From: Astrothelium macrocarpum
Lineage: Eukaryota > Ascomycota > Dothideomycetes > Trypetheliales > Trypetheliaceae
Assembly: GCA_021030915.1 (NCBI GenBank)
Contig: JAGEMR010000089.1
Location: forward strand, 62,001 to 126,000
DNA length: 64,000 nucleotides
Direction: 5' to 3'
Part shown: positions 1 through 10,466 of the stretch, one piece after another
Position numbering within the stretch: the first letter of the stretch is position 1
How the letters are laid out: every line of letters begins with the position of its first letter
Translations under genes and position numbers: made by a program
The notes under the pieces: generated by a model
Seen by the model: only the letters and a program-made list of their open reading frames with translations
Databases searched by the model: none
What the model was told of the DNA's origin: nothing

Positions 1-55
1 AGATCAGCCGCTTTGACTCTTTGCTTAGCTTACCTTCTATTTGGCAACTTGCTCC

Positions 56-1891
56 ATGGATATTCCCTTCTTTTTCACCATACTGGCCTTGTTCCGCTTT
101 ACAATAGCGACTCCTTACAATTGTACCTTTGATGACATATCTCCCTCAAAGACACTTGCTTGGTGCCCTTGTTATAATGGTTATTTCTGTGCAAAACTTG
201 ATGTTAGTTTGTTACTCTCTATTGTGCTAACTTACGTACTGAACTGCTTCTTCTAGGTACCGCTTGACTATCAAGACCCTGATTTAAGTCGAGCTTCGGT
301 CCCACTTCTTAAATCTCCCGCCCAAGCCAATTCTTCCGATGGACCCTATCAAGGCATGGTATTGATCAATCCTGGCGGTCCTGGAGGTTCAGGTATAAGC
401 GAACTTTTGTCTTACGGGAGCGAGTTACAAACCGTATTAGGCACTAATTGGGATGTCGTCGGGTTTGATCCCCGAGGCATGTGGCTCAGCGAGCCTGTAG
501 CTAATTGCTCCAACAACACCATTCCTTATCAAAACATTACATTGAGCCTAAGATCAGTTCCAAGACTCACGGGCGAATTCTACGAGAGTTATATCGATTT
601 TGGGAAGGACCTCGGTAAGCAATGTGAGAAAGAGACCGGTGGGAAAAAGGATGCAGGCCCGCACATGTCTACAGCGACCACGGCAAGAGATATGCTCAGC
701 ATTGTTGATGCCTTTGCAAAAACTGAACCTGGCCAAAAAGCCGCGAAACCCAGCAGTCTGTTGAATTACTATGGAGTCAGTTACGGGACATTCCTTGGAC
801 AAACCTTCGCTTCTATGTTTCCCGACCGCGTTGGCAACATGGTGTTGGATGGAAATGTGAATCCTGAGGCTTACCTCGCCAATTTTACCTCAGACTCTAT
901 CAATCACCTTGATGGGGTCATCGCGACCTTCTTCATATACTGCTATGAAGCCGGACCGTCGAATTGTTCATACTACACTGGCTCCACCCCCAAGGACATT
1001 TGTGAGCGATTCAACCGTTCGTTCGTCCAACTTGATCCTCGTAAGGCGGTAGCTAGTAGCTGGTCCAACGCCACCGATCTCGAGACAGCTTTGCTCACTC
1101 TCAAATATGCTCTTTATAATGCCGCAGGCCAGCCACTCTTATACTTTAGCTCGTTGCCTCAAGTCCTGCTGGGCCTCGAAACTGCGATCACGGCGCGAGA
1201 TCTCCAACCTTGGATTGAAGAAGTCACGGCAATCGTGGGGGATCCCACACCAGCTGGAATCGAAAACCCAGAATGGCTTTTCGGGGTGGTATGCTCTGAT
1301 CAGAACAATACCTGGTATAATAAAACATTACAAGCCTTCCAGCCTAGTCTCACCGAGCTTAAAGCCCAGAGCATCATTGGCGAGATTTGGCTCAGAGGGG
1401 TGCTGAGTTGTACTGGATGGCCGATCAAATCCAAAGACATCTTTGACGGACCGTTTGGTGGCGATACCGCAACTCCTATACTCTTTGTGAGCAACACATA
1501 CGATCCAGTCACACCTATCGAAAAGTGAGTCGTGACTACCCATTTTTCCTCCAATCATCATTACTCACGACGATGATAATAGCTCCATCTCGTCAGCACC
1601 AAAGTACAAGGGTGCGCAGGTGCTCACTATTGATGGAACAGGTGTAAGCACAGGATCCTATCTCCTTAGTAACCGCCTCAACCCTTTTAATCGCTAATCA
1701 CCTTACAGCATACGAGCGTCCGTGCTAACAATCTCTGCGGTTTTGCGAGAATGAAAGCTTACTTCCTGACAAACACGTTGCCTGGCAACAACTCTTTCTG
1801 TCCGCTTGAACAAGGTCCATTTCTGATTACTTTGAATGGAACGTTGAGGCAGAACATAGGGAATGCAGGTCTGTCAGTTCTTGTTCATTGA
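56..1891 (+). CDS. Secreted serine peptidase, TAP-like alpha/beta hydrolase (4 exons)
   Basis: Exons 56-202, 257-1524, 1583-1643 and 1709-1891 join in frame to a 552-aa protein. The first ATG gives a hydrophobic N-terminus that looks like a signal peptide, so the enzyme is probably secreted; there are many N-x-S/T sites. The motif GGPGGSG lies just after exon 2 begins and is the oxyanion-hole region. The nucleophile is Ser224 in GVSYG, the acid Asp465 in YDPVTP, and the histidine His493 opens exon 4 (GHTSV). This order, with a C-terminal TAP-like domain carrying Asp and His, is typical of tripeptidyl-aminopeptidase-like hydrolases that trim residues from peptide N-termini. The exact substrate cannot be read from sequence. 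An upstream exon beyond the window edge cannot be excluded. It converges with the next gene on the minus strand. Confidence 0.88.
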
Positions 1892-2208
1892 GAATCCAAG
1901 CTTGTAGCATGTAGACAATTTCTGTTAGCCTAATTTGGGATCATGTTTCGCTCGACATCTCCCAAGACAATCTGGAGTCTGTTGCAGAGATGAAATGCAC
2001 AACTGGTACCAGGGGTTGCAGTAAATAATGTCGCTCGACCGTGAGACAGATAGTTCGCCAAGAATTGGAGTGAACAACAAAGGATAATCTTAAACAAATC
2101 GGTATAAATGAGCGCCACGGAGAACACTCGAAGTGGAATTAGAAGACGCTTACATTTGTTGGCTTTGGCGGAACTTTTTCGCAAGACGATGTAAAAACCA
2201 CTCATTCC
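1892..2208. other. Convergent intergenic region
   Basis: These 317 bases separate the ends of two converging genes and should hold both 3' untranslated regions. No convincing coding frame or repeat is visible. Confidence 0.6.
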
Positions 2209-4008
2209 TTAGAGTCCGTCGCGGAACGGCCACATTCTGTATACTTCTTCTCGAGACTTCTGACCGGCCAAGTTTTCAACAAACAGGCTGAATAGCGCCC
2301 TATTTTGTTCTTGCTTTTTTGCGAAATCAACCTCATGCGGGATCCACCCATCTGCATCGGTGTCAAGATATTCTCTGGCAAATTCTCGTGCGCGGTGCCA
2401 TTCCTCGTATTCTTCAAACTCGTTTTCATGCTTTTGGATGTCTTCTTCGCGGAATTTGTAGGGACATAGACCCGGAAGACCCAGATCTTGCCAGGACTCG
2501 GAAATCTCGATTAGACAGGCACGTAATGGTACGGGTCCTTCTTCCCACGTTTCCCCACAACGAATGAAAAGCTCCCGGTAGACGCCGGGAATATTCATCG
2601 CATCATACGCATCTTTATTATCAAAAAAGCATCTCAGCTCGTAAGCTTTGGCTGCCATGACCCGTTTCAACTCGTACTCTGCCAACTCCTTTCCCTCCGC
2701 ATCCAGCTTCCCATAGTTCTCGGGTAACTTTGGCTTGACAAACCCAACCGAGTAGTTTTTGGGAGGGCTTAAAAAGATTGGCCAACGGGCCTGCATAAAA
2801 AGAGGGGCTACTTGAGTGAACTGCCAGTCGATGATTGCCGAGATTTCTGAAGGGTCATTCTCTGAAACAAAGATATTACCCATGTACAGATCGGTATGAC
2901 ACAAGGTAGGCTTGGCGTGTTGAACCACATCGAAGTGAGAACGCATAATCCGCATGAGCTTGACTGTAATTTCCAGCAAAGCGATTACTTCAGCAGTGGT
3001 GCCACTGTAGGGAATGACGTCTGTGCTCCTTGGTTCCAGTGAGATGCGATGAATCTCGCGTTTCGCTAAAGCAGTCCCGAATTCAATGAGAGAAGACCCT
3101 ATACAGTTCAGCCATCCAAATCAGACACTGACAGAAAAGGAAATACATACAAGGCCCAGGATCTAGGTCCTGGCATGCAGATGACCAGGCGGGATTGCAG
3201 GATCGGCCGATGTGGTAGAGTCTGGATTGATCTATGCTCAATGAAAGATCCATCGTCACATCGTTGGCTAAAATAGCTTTACCAGGGTACAGGGAGCCGT
3301 ATGCTGGGTAGTTCGCTGCCATTAACTGGCTCTCCCATTCGGTCAACTTCTTGATAATAGCGAGCCTTCTTGTTTCTTTAAGCTGATCCCAAACTTTAAA
3401 GAGCTGAACCCCGGTAGCCTTTTCCATGATGATATACTCTGCTCCCACAGGATTCGGTTTCTCGGAGCTCCAGGCATAGACATATGGGACTGGGATGTTG
3501 GTACCACCTCTCACTACCACCAGTTACATTTGGTGTATGCTTGGAGTTCTATGGAGCATCCGTACCATATTGCAGAACAGCAACCTCCGAAGCAGTTGTG
3601 TATCTCGCGGACCCTGCATTGGGGCATGGGATCTTCGCAATGAGCTCTGTCCCATCTTCTTTCCGAATGCATAGTGCCTTGCTAAATCCACCTTCTAATT
3701 TCTCTACTTCTCAAACGGGTGAGACGGAAGGGCCGGTCGAAGCCGCAATATCGCAAAGAGCATCCACGTCGAATTTGACGTAGCGGCAGCCTCGTTGCTG
3801 CTTTTCCTGTGTCAAAAATCGACTATTGGTGTACTGGAAGAGCTCATCTTGACTGATTGATTTCCCTGTGCAAAGTGGTCAGTAAGCCGATGCCTTAGAT
3901 AGTAACCTTAAGGTTCTCACCGCAACACATCAGCGAGATCTTTTCTGTTGGACGGAAAGGAGGGGATTTAGTGTGCCGGAAACGACATGATTTGAGAAGG
4001 GATGACAT
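2209..4008 (-). CDS. AIM9-like aminoglycoside-phosphotransferase-fold protein (4 exons)
   Basis: Exons 4008-3921, 3865-3566, 3513-3151 and 3098-2209 (minus strand) join to 546 aa. The family is the APH/choline-kinase-like fold related to yeast AIM9 (altered inheritance of mitochondria), often annotated 'phosphotransferase enzyme family'. Visible marks are an N-terminal lobe with an LEGGF nucleotide-loop motif followed by an AKIPCP lysine strand, a YIIMEKATG hinge, the catalytic-loop motif CHTDLYMGNIF and the metal-binding segment IIDWQ. The C-terminal half is helical and charged, with acidic EEYEEW-type stretches. The N-terminus is basic and rich in Ser/Arg, consistent with a mitochondrial presequence, but this is inference. 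The substrate of the fungal AIM9 group is unknown. Transcription is tandem with the MFS gene upstream. Confidence 0.85.
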
Positions 4009-4370
4009 GGCGGCTGCACATTGTATATGAAGGCGCTGAGACAGCACTGCACAAGGGATAAAACTGGCAATACTTGCCGCCCTTTTACCAACAATTACAG
4101 ATTAGTTGCAAATCCTGACGCTGTTATATCTTTCAAAATGGATGCGCTTGAAATCCCGACATCCAGATAGCTCGGAAGATTATTGTCGATATCCGGCACT
4201 ATGTAGCTGTCACTGTCCAATACCTTAGGGACTGAGTCCCGCGCTTAACTTCAGCGGTGTTCCTTAAATTAATGCTATGAGACAAGTGAATCATTCATTC
4301 TGGATTTTGAAAATGATATCATTCACATTCCTATTTTTAATCTGTCCACCAGGGTATCAAAGCTAGATTT
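4009..4370. other. Intergenic region between two minus-strand genes
   Basis: This region should contain the promoter of the phosphotransferase gene and the 3' end of the MFS gene. It is A/T-rich near 4240-4370. I see no gene in it. Confidence 0.5.
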
Positions 4371-6209
4371 CTATGATGAAGATTTGGTTTGTTCGTGAGC
4401 AGAACTCTTTCTCTTACCTTTATGTTCATTCTGCGCATCCCTCTCAGCCGTCATCTCCATCTCCTTCTCCATCCTTATCCTTCTCTCATCTCTCCATCGC
4501 GGGCCCCACTTTGTAAGCGCCCAAAGCATGGGACTGGTCACAAAGATGAGCGCCGAGAGAAAAGTAAAACACCAGCCGCGTCCCATTCCTTCCAGCATCT
4601 GGATAATGACTGCGGTACCCGCGGCTCCCATCAGGCATCTCACAAGATTGTTTGATGCTGTAGCAGTGCTCGGGCTCAGAGGATACAAGTCCACTAGCAA
4701 GACATTCATGCACTGGTACGCGCCGGTAAGAGTAAGGCCCATGATAAACTGTAGGATGAGGGGTGCCGCGAGTGAGGTCTCGATTTCCATCACCCAGCCG
4801 TAGCAGAGCAGTGCCGCAATCCCCGTGTAAAGCAGTGGATATGATACTTGCAGTCTCGCCTTCTCAATCGGGAAGTCTTTCAGATTGTTTCCTCTTTTGC
4901 GGTCCACTGTGATTCCCATACGCTTGGCGATGCGTCGGAAGTTCCAATCCACTAGACGTCCATTCATGACTGGAGCACAGAAGCAGCCAACCCCGAATGG
5001 AATGAAGCAAAGGCCAATTTTAAGGTCGTCAAACCCATAGATTTGTTGAAAAAGATAAGGAATGCTAGTTATGACATCGTAGAATGCGGTGTAAACAAGG
5101 CTGTTGTAGAAGAGGAGCATTCCAACATCCTTTTCCCGAACGAGCTTGAGAGTATTAAGAGGATTTGGAAAGCGTAGTTTGCGTTGGCGTGCTAGAGATT
5201 GTTGGGCCTGAAGGTTAGATTGGCGAGACACAGTGCGGGTGAGCTCGTTTGAGTTTCCGCTAGCTTTTCGAGTCTCGAGGTAATTGAGTAAAGACATATT
5301 CCAGCCTTGCGGAGGGATGGATCCATTACCAACAACATTCCGGCCTGTCTCAGGAAATGCAATAGAAAAGGGAATGAGAAATACCCCAGCACAAATTGTG
5401 AGAAACCAGAAAATAGCGCGCCAGCCAAGATATTGGGCGAGAAGGCCACCCAGTACTGGAGCGAGTGGAGGAGCAATCATGGGTCCGGTAGTTACCCATC
5501 CCATATAAGTCCCACGCTCTGCAGCTGTTGCAATATCGGCAGCTACACCGCTACCGAGTGCGATAGTACCGCTACTACCACTGCTTTGCATACACCTCAG
5601 AATGAATAAACCTGCATAAGTATGTTGCGAAGCTATGCCAGCACAGGCTCCTATGTAGATTATGAAGCCGATGATATATGCAGGCCGTCGTCCTGCCATA
5701 TCTGCTAGATCACCAAAGATTGTAGGGGCAAGGCCTTGGAAGATCATATAGGAAGTCAACGTCAGGTTCATCACGGCATTGGTCGTGTGATATTCCTTGG
5801 CCAAGGTATTCAGAGCTGGAAAATAAATATTGGCCGAAAGCGGAGAGAAAAATCCGGCGCATGCAACCATGAAGACAATAAACCGTTTCTCTCGTTTGCT
5901 GAATATAGAGTGTGGAGGAGTTGTGGATAGAATATTTGTTAGCGCCTCCAGATCCTGGGGCCTCTGCTCGGACGGTTGCGTATCTTTGCTTTGACTGAGC
6001 GTAGGAATGTCTCCATTTTGACAGTTGTTTGGTTCGAGTTGCTTTTCCAAAGAGTACTCTAATCTCGCCTCTTGTTCTGATCGATTAGGTATCGATTGCT
6101 TCTCGGACGAATTTTTAATTGCATCATCGCACAGTATGCCACCCGAAGCAAGGGCTACATCGCACTCTGCTTTCTCTCCACTTGGCAGGGCTAGTTGTGT
6201 TTGAGACAT
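4371..6209 (-). CDS. MFS multidrug/organic acid exporter, DHA1 family
   Basis: Intronless 612-aa protein starting at the ATG at 6209. A polar cytosolic tail of about 105 residues precedes about twelve hydrophobic segments, and a charged Lys/Glu-rich tail follows. Between segments 2 and 3 lies the MFS signature GDLADMAGRRPAYI. Segment 5 carries the antiporter motif GPMIAPPLAPVLGG, typical of proton-coupled drug exporters with 12 helices (DHA1, the group of yeast Qdr, Flr and Tpo). A long central loop rich in Ser, Arg and Gln (around residues 300-355) separates the two halves. It should export drugs, weak acids or metabolites across the plasma membrane; the substrate is not readable. It is divergent from the SNARE gene, sharing a 485-bp promoter region. 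Confidence 0.9.
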   Translation of the reverse strand: MSQTQLALPSGEKAECDVALASGGILCDDAIKNSSEKQSIPNRSEQEARLEYSLEKQLEPNNCQNGDIPTLSQSKDTQPSEQRPQDLEALTNILSTTPPHSIFSKREKRFIVFMVACAGFFSPLSANIYFPALNTLAKEYHTTNAVMNLTLTSYMIFQGLAPTIFGDLADMAGRRPAYIIGFIIYIGACAGIASQHTYAGLFILRCMQSSGSSGTIALGSGVAADIATAAERGTYMGWVTTGPMIAPPLAPVLGGLLAQYLGWRAIFWFLTICAGVFLIPFSIAFPETGRNVVGNGSIPPQGWNMSLLNYLETRKASGNSNELTRTVSRQSNLQAQQSLARQRKLRFPNPLNTLKLVREKDVGMLLFYNSLVYTAFYDVITSIPYLFQQIYGFDDLKIGLCFIPFGVGCFCAPVMNGRLVDWNFRRIAKRMGITVDRKRGNNLKDFPIEKARLQVSYPLLYTGIAALLCYGWVMEIETSLAAPLILQFIMGLTLTGAYQCMNVLLVDLYPLSPSTATASNNLVRCLMGAAGTAVIIQMLEGMGRGWCFTFLSALIFVTSPMLWALTKWGPRWRDERRIRMEKEMEMTAERDAQNEHKGKRKSSAHEQTKSSS

Positions 6210-6694
6210 GATAACTTCATTCTGCTTCTCTTAATTTACAATAATTAATTTGAGAGAGATTGTGCCTCGAAAGACGGATTGAAAATACTCTTTCAACGAA
6301 GCCCCTTGTTCTAGATATCGAAGCTTCATAGAGGAAAGTAAACATCCACTTGAATGGGAGATTTATGTGAGATAAAATAAGGAAACGGATTTGAACAATG
6401 ACGAGATTAAGACTAGGCAAAAGGTTACAAGAAATCGTGAACAGCCAACGAGAAACCTACACAGATTTTGATAATGCTCGTGACCCATTACGAAAGACAT
6501 GTTGAGATAACTAGTGTATATCAATTTTGTGCCGGATTGCCGATATGAAGTGCAGGTTCAACATTATCGTCAGTCGCACCCCTGGATGGTGTATTTTCGC
6601 TGATTTGTCGGCCCACAGATCAGACTCCGGAGAAGCTTGGGCCGCAAGGAAAGTTGCCAGCGACCAAACGCGATTGCACTTAGATTTAGTATTC
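6210..6694. promoter_or_regulatory. Divergent promoter region (MFS exporter / Ufe1 SNARE)
   Basis: A 485-bp spacer lies between two divergently transcribed genes, so it must carry both promoters. An open frame on the plus strand runs through 6527-6694 into the SNARE start, but I take the ATG at 6695 because the family N-terminus (ADITPFF) begins there. No specific binding site stands out. Confidence 0.5.
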
Positions 6695-7911
6695 ATGGCG
6701 GATATAACGCCATTCTTCGAGACCTGTTTACAGAAACATGGCAAAGTTCGTATACGAACTCGCGAATACGATGTGCAAAAACTTGACGAATTCCTAAAGG
6801 AAGCGTACAGTATCGTTAGTCACGTCCAAAGAAGACACTTAATGACTGTAGCCTTCTAACAAGACTAGAATTCTCGGCTCGTTGAGCTGCATAGCTATCT
6901 GCGCTCGATTCGACAACCGTACCTCTCGATTACGCATCCTCCCAAAAGGAAGCAATTGAGCCATGATGGGTCTACCACTTCGATCCACACGCAGGATAAA
7001 GATCGCAAGTACCTCACCGACCAACAGCGTACGGAAATCGATGCTCAGGCAAAGAGGCTGTTGCGCGAGTTGAATGCAGCGATAGACACTCTTCTCGAGA
7101 CTGAGCAGCAGCGGCAGGCTATTGAGACTCAGATTGCGCTCAAAAAGAGAGCACGGAATGGATTCGGTGCGATAGGACGATGGGCAGCAGGTGGCGCGAT
7201 TACGGCAAAAAGTCCGGAAGAAGAAGACACCGAGGCGAGAGCCAACATACTAAAGATACACAGAGAAGGCGTAATATGGTTTCTACAAAGGCGATTGGAG
7301 CAGTGTGGGAAGGTGCAGAGCGAAATGATGGAGGCTAGACTTACAAGAGAGATGGAGAAGAGCAAAAGTGTTTTGTATAAAAATCAAAATGCCCGCCCAA
7401 GTGATCGTTCAGCGAGTTTCGACGCACCGATGACAAACGGGCAAGCTTCCAAGGGATCCCAGAAATATGATCACAGTCCAATGTCTCCCACTGCCAGCAC
7501 AAGTGACAGATCGAGGTTTGGCGCAGAGGAAGAGTTGAGTCAAGAACAGCTACAATTATTCGAGCAAGAGAATCAAGGCATATTGAAACACTACGAGGAC
7601 ACGTTGGACCAAGTGAGGTAGGTTGAAGGTTCCATGCTCTTTACGAGTCAATAACTGATCACGGGTGTAGAAATGCTGAGCGCTCTCTCATTGAGATTTC
7701 CGAATTACAGACGACACTGGCCAACAACCTTGCAGTGCAATCTGCGCACGTGGACCAGCTCGTTCAGGATTCTTTCTCTACGACAGAGAACGTTGGAAAG
7801 GGGAATAAGGAGCTGAAGAAAGCTACTGAACGGAGAAGCACAGCTCAGATGGTATTCTGGGGAACCAGTGCGTTGTGCACCACGTTGATCATTTGGGACC
7901 TGATTTTCTAG
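6695..7911 (+). CDS. UFE1: ER t-SNARE, syntaxin-18/Ufe1 family (3 exons)
   Basis: Exons 6695-6814, 6869-7617 and 7671-7911 give 369 aa. The N-terminus MADITPFF matches the syntaxin-18 N-terminal peptide region. A helical N-terminal domain follows, with the segment SYLRSIRQPYLS. The C-terminal third is a Qa-SNARE heptad region (about residues 270-345, with ELQTTLANNLAVQSAHVDQL) and ends in one hydrophobic helix with almost no lumenal tail, a tail anchor. Known family role: the ER target SNARE for Golgi-to-ER (COPI) vesicles and for ER homotypic fusion, acting with Sec20, Use1 and Sec22. The middle section (around residues 215-265) is Ser-rich and probably disordered. The last intron splits the SNARE region. 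Confidence 0.9.
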
Positions 7912-8302
7912 GGTCTCATTGATGCTCTTGAGGCTCAAAACTTGGTCGAAGTGCTGTTATCGTACTGTATTATATCCAAGCATGTGAAATGTATTGATAA
8001 CAATGCCTCCATCAGTGTCGTGTGATTGGGTAAACTTGAGCCTCGGCGTACGCCATAGAGAAGGCTGGATCGTAGAGGTCATCATCCGCTGCAAGTCACC
8101 AAGATGCTGTAGCTACCGAGTGCATCCGAGAAACTGCACCCAAAAAATGCATCCTGACAGCGGCGTTTACCCATATGCCTGCGTATATAGCACGCTTAGC
8201 TACCATTTGGCGGTGAGGCCAAAGTGACACGACTGCAGTTGCATCCGCAGGTACCGGACACATTGAGCAAGATTGGGCAGGTAGCTCAGGCCTGGGTTAG
8301 AC
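7912..8302. other. Intergenic region upstream of aspartate aminotransferase
   Basis: Contains the 3' end of the SNARE gene and the promoter of the next gene. It has a TATA-like stretch near 8183 (GCGTATATAGC), about 115 bases before the next start codon. No gene seen. Confidence 0.45.
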
Positions 8303-9751
8303 ATGCCTTCTGCGGCTTCAACTTCCCACCCCAGTACCCACTCTTCACAAACTCGACTTCAACAGATCTCATCGCAAATGGCTGCCGCGAAACCCACTGC
8401 CTTCCGGTCCGATGCCGTCCCCCAAGCGCCGGAGGACCCTCTTTTTGGGTTGATGGCCGCTTACCGCAAGGACACGTCCGACAAAAAGGTCGACCTGGGT
8501 ATTGGAGCTTATAGAGATGACAATGCCAAACCATGGATATTGCCAGTAGTCAAGCATGTATGCAATGGCTTTACTAACACTTCAGAGCTTTGACTAATTG
8601 TATGTCTTAGGCCGACCAGAAATTGCATCAGGATCCAGACCTCAATCACGAATACCTCCCAATTGCTGGTTTAGTTGATTTCACTACCGCATCCCAGAAG
8701 CTGATTCTTGGAGCTGATAGTCCTGCGATCAAGGACCAACGTGTAAGGTCTTCACTCTTTCCAAACCTCCACGCATCGCTCACAGATTTTTCAGGTTCGT
8801 AGTCTTCAAACAATCTCCGGCACAGGAGCAGTCCACCTCGGAGCCCTCTTCCTCGCAAAGTTCTATAAGCCAGGTCAAGAAAAGACAGTATACCTTTCCT
8901 CACCAACATGGGCCAATCACAATCAAATCTTCTCGAACGTCAACCTTCCGATCAAGACCTACCCCTACTTCTCGGCCAAGACCAAAGGTCTTGACTTTGA
9001 TGGCATGATCGAGACAATAGACAAGGCACCGGAAGGAAGCATTATTATCCTACACGCCTGCGCACACAACCCTACAGGAGTCGACCCTACGCAAGAACAA
9101 TGGAAGCAGATTGCCAAGACAATCCGCAGCAAGAACCACTTTCCCTTCTTCGATTGCGCATACCAGGGTTTTGCCTCTGGTGACCTCGCCAGAGACGCAT
9201 GGGCTATCCGACACTTTGTCGAACAAGGTTTCGAGCTGTGCATTGCTCAATCCTATGCCAAGAATTTCGGTCTCTACGGCGAGCGCGCTGGCTGCTTCCA
9301 TTTCCTTACAAGTCCAGCATCAGATGCATCCGAAACAGCCAACCGAGTCGCTTCTCAACTTGCTATCCTTCAACGATCGGAAATCAGCAATCCACCTGCT
9401 TATGGTGCGCGGATTGCGTCTCTGGTGCTTAACGATGACAAGCTCTTTGCGGAGTGGGAGGAAAATCTGCGAACCATGAGCGGGCGCATCATCGACATGA
9501 GGCAGAAGCTGAAGGCGAAGCTTGATGAGCTGGGCACACCGGGAACGTGGAATCATATCACGGATCAGATTGGCATGTTCAGTTTTACGGGGTTGACGGA
9601 GCAGCAGGTGTTGAGGATGAGGGAGGAGTTCCACGTGTACATGACTAAGAATGGCAGAATATCAATGGCGGGACTGAACAGCAGGAATGTTGAGTATTTT
9701 GCCAAGGCGGTTGATCAGGTCGTGAGAGAGACGGCATCGAATGGTGCATGA
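8303..9751 (+). CDS. Aspartate aminotransferase (3 exons)
   Basis: Exons 8303-8557, 8611-8742 and 8795-9751 give 447 aa. Class I PLP-dependent aminotransferase that interconverts aspartate + 2-oxoglutarate with oxaloacetate + glutamate. Visible active-site elements: Trp168 (SSPTWANH), Asn221 in NPTG, Asp249 in FFDCAYQG, and the PLP lysine Lys285 in SYAKNFGLYGER. The first ATG gives a Ser/Thr-rich extension of 25 residues ahead of a second in-frame Met (MAAAKPTAF). Starting at the second Met gives about 422 aa, near the size of cytosolic forms, so alternative starts could give two locations. The last 300 bases switch to strongly G-ending codons. Confidence 0.95.
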
Positions 9752-10466
9752 AGCAAGCAAACCAAAGAAAAGCATAGTAGGAGTTCTTTGCTATTGCTCA
9801 TTTGAAATCGAGAGATTTTTGCTGAACGATGGATTTGACTGTACTCAAATCATGTATGCCGCAGGGATCATCTTTCAAGTTTTACTTTGTTTCGACAGCA
9901 TTGGTTGGAAGTTGAGGGAGATGTGTCCAGATTGAGTCCATCTGGAGCCAAGGACTGATTCGGTGTTGTCTTGGTTGGTCAAGTGTCCTGTACCATGGCC
10001 ACCGAATATTCGATACCACTCATAGGAATTTCATGGATTTTCATTTCATTTTTTCCAGTCTTCAATCTTCATCTGTTTCATCAAATGCGCCAAACGGAAG
10101 AAGGTTGAAACGCAGACGTGGTGATGCAACACCAGCCCGCGCCCTCGGAACCTGCACCTCGTGCATATTACCCTTGCCTTCATCTCAATTCTAGTAATAT
10201 TTTAGCATCCCATTCAATTGCAGATCCCGAGAGCCTTTCTCCGGGAAAATCCCCCAACCCGCCTTCCAATCCCTCCACGCAAGTCACACACGCTGGCGTT
10301 CAGACGTGCTTCCTATTTCCTTGCCCTCCTCTCCGCCCTCCTCTTCGCCGCCCTCGCCTTTACCCTGGCGTTTCCACGCTTCGCTCCCCGCCTTTCGAAT
10401 CTCGTTTCCCAGATCCGACCGCCGAAGCTACTGCCCTCCACCTCACGCCCGCTCTCCAGTGTCTCA
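9752..10466. other. Intergenic region and ATG-less open frame ahead of the M3 peptidase
   Basis: The first part is the 3' end of the aminotransferase gene. From 10206 a frame stays open into the M3 peptidase with no ATG (see the separate finding). The part before 10206 shows no gene. Confidence 0.5.
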
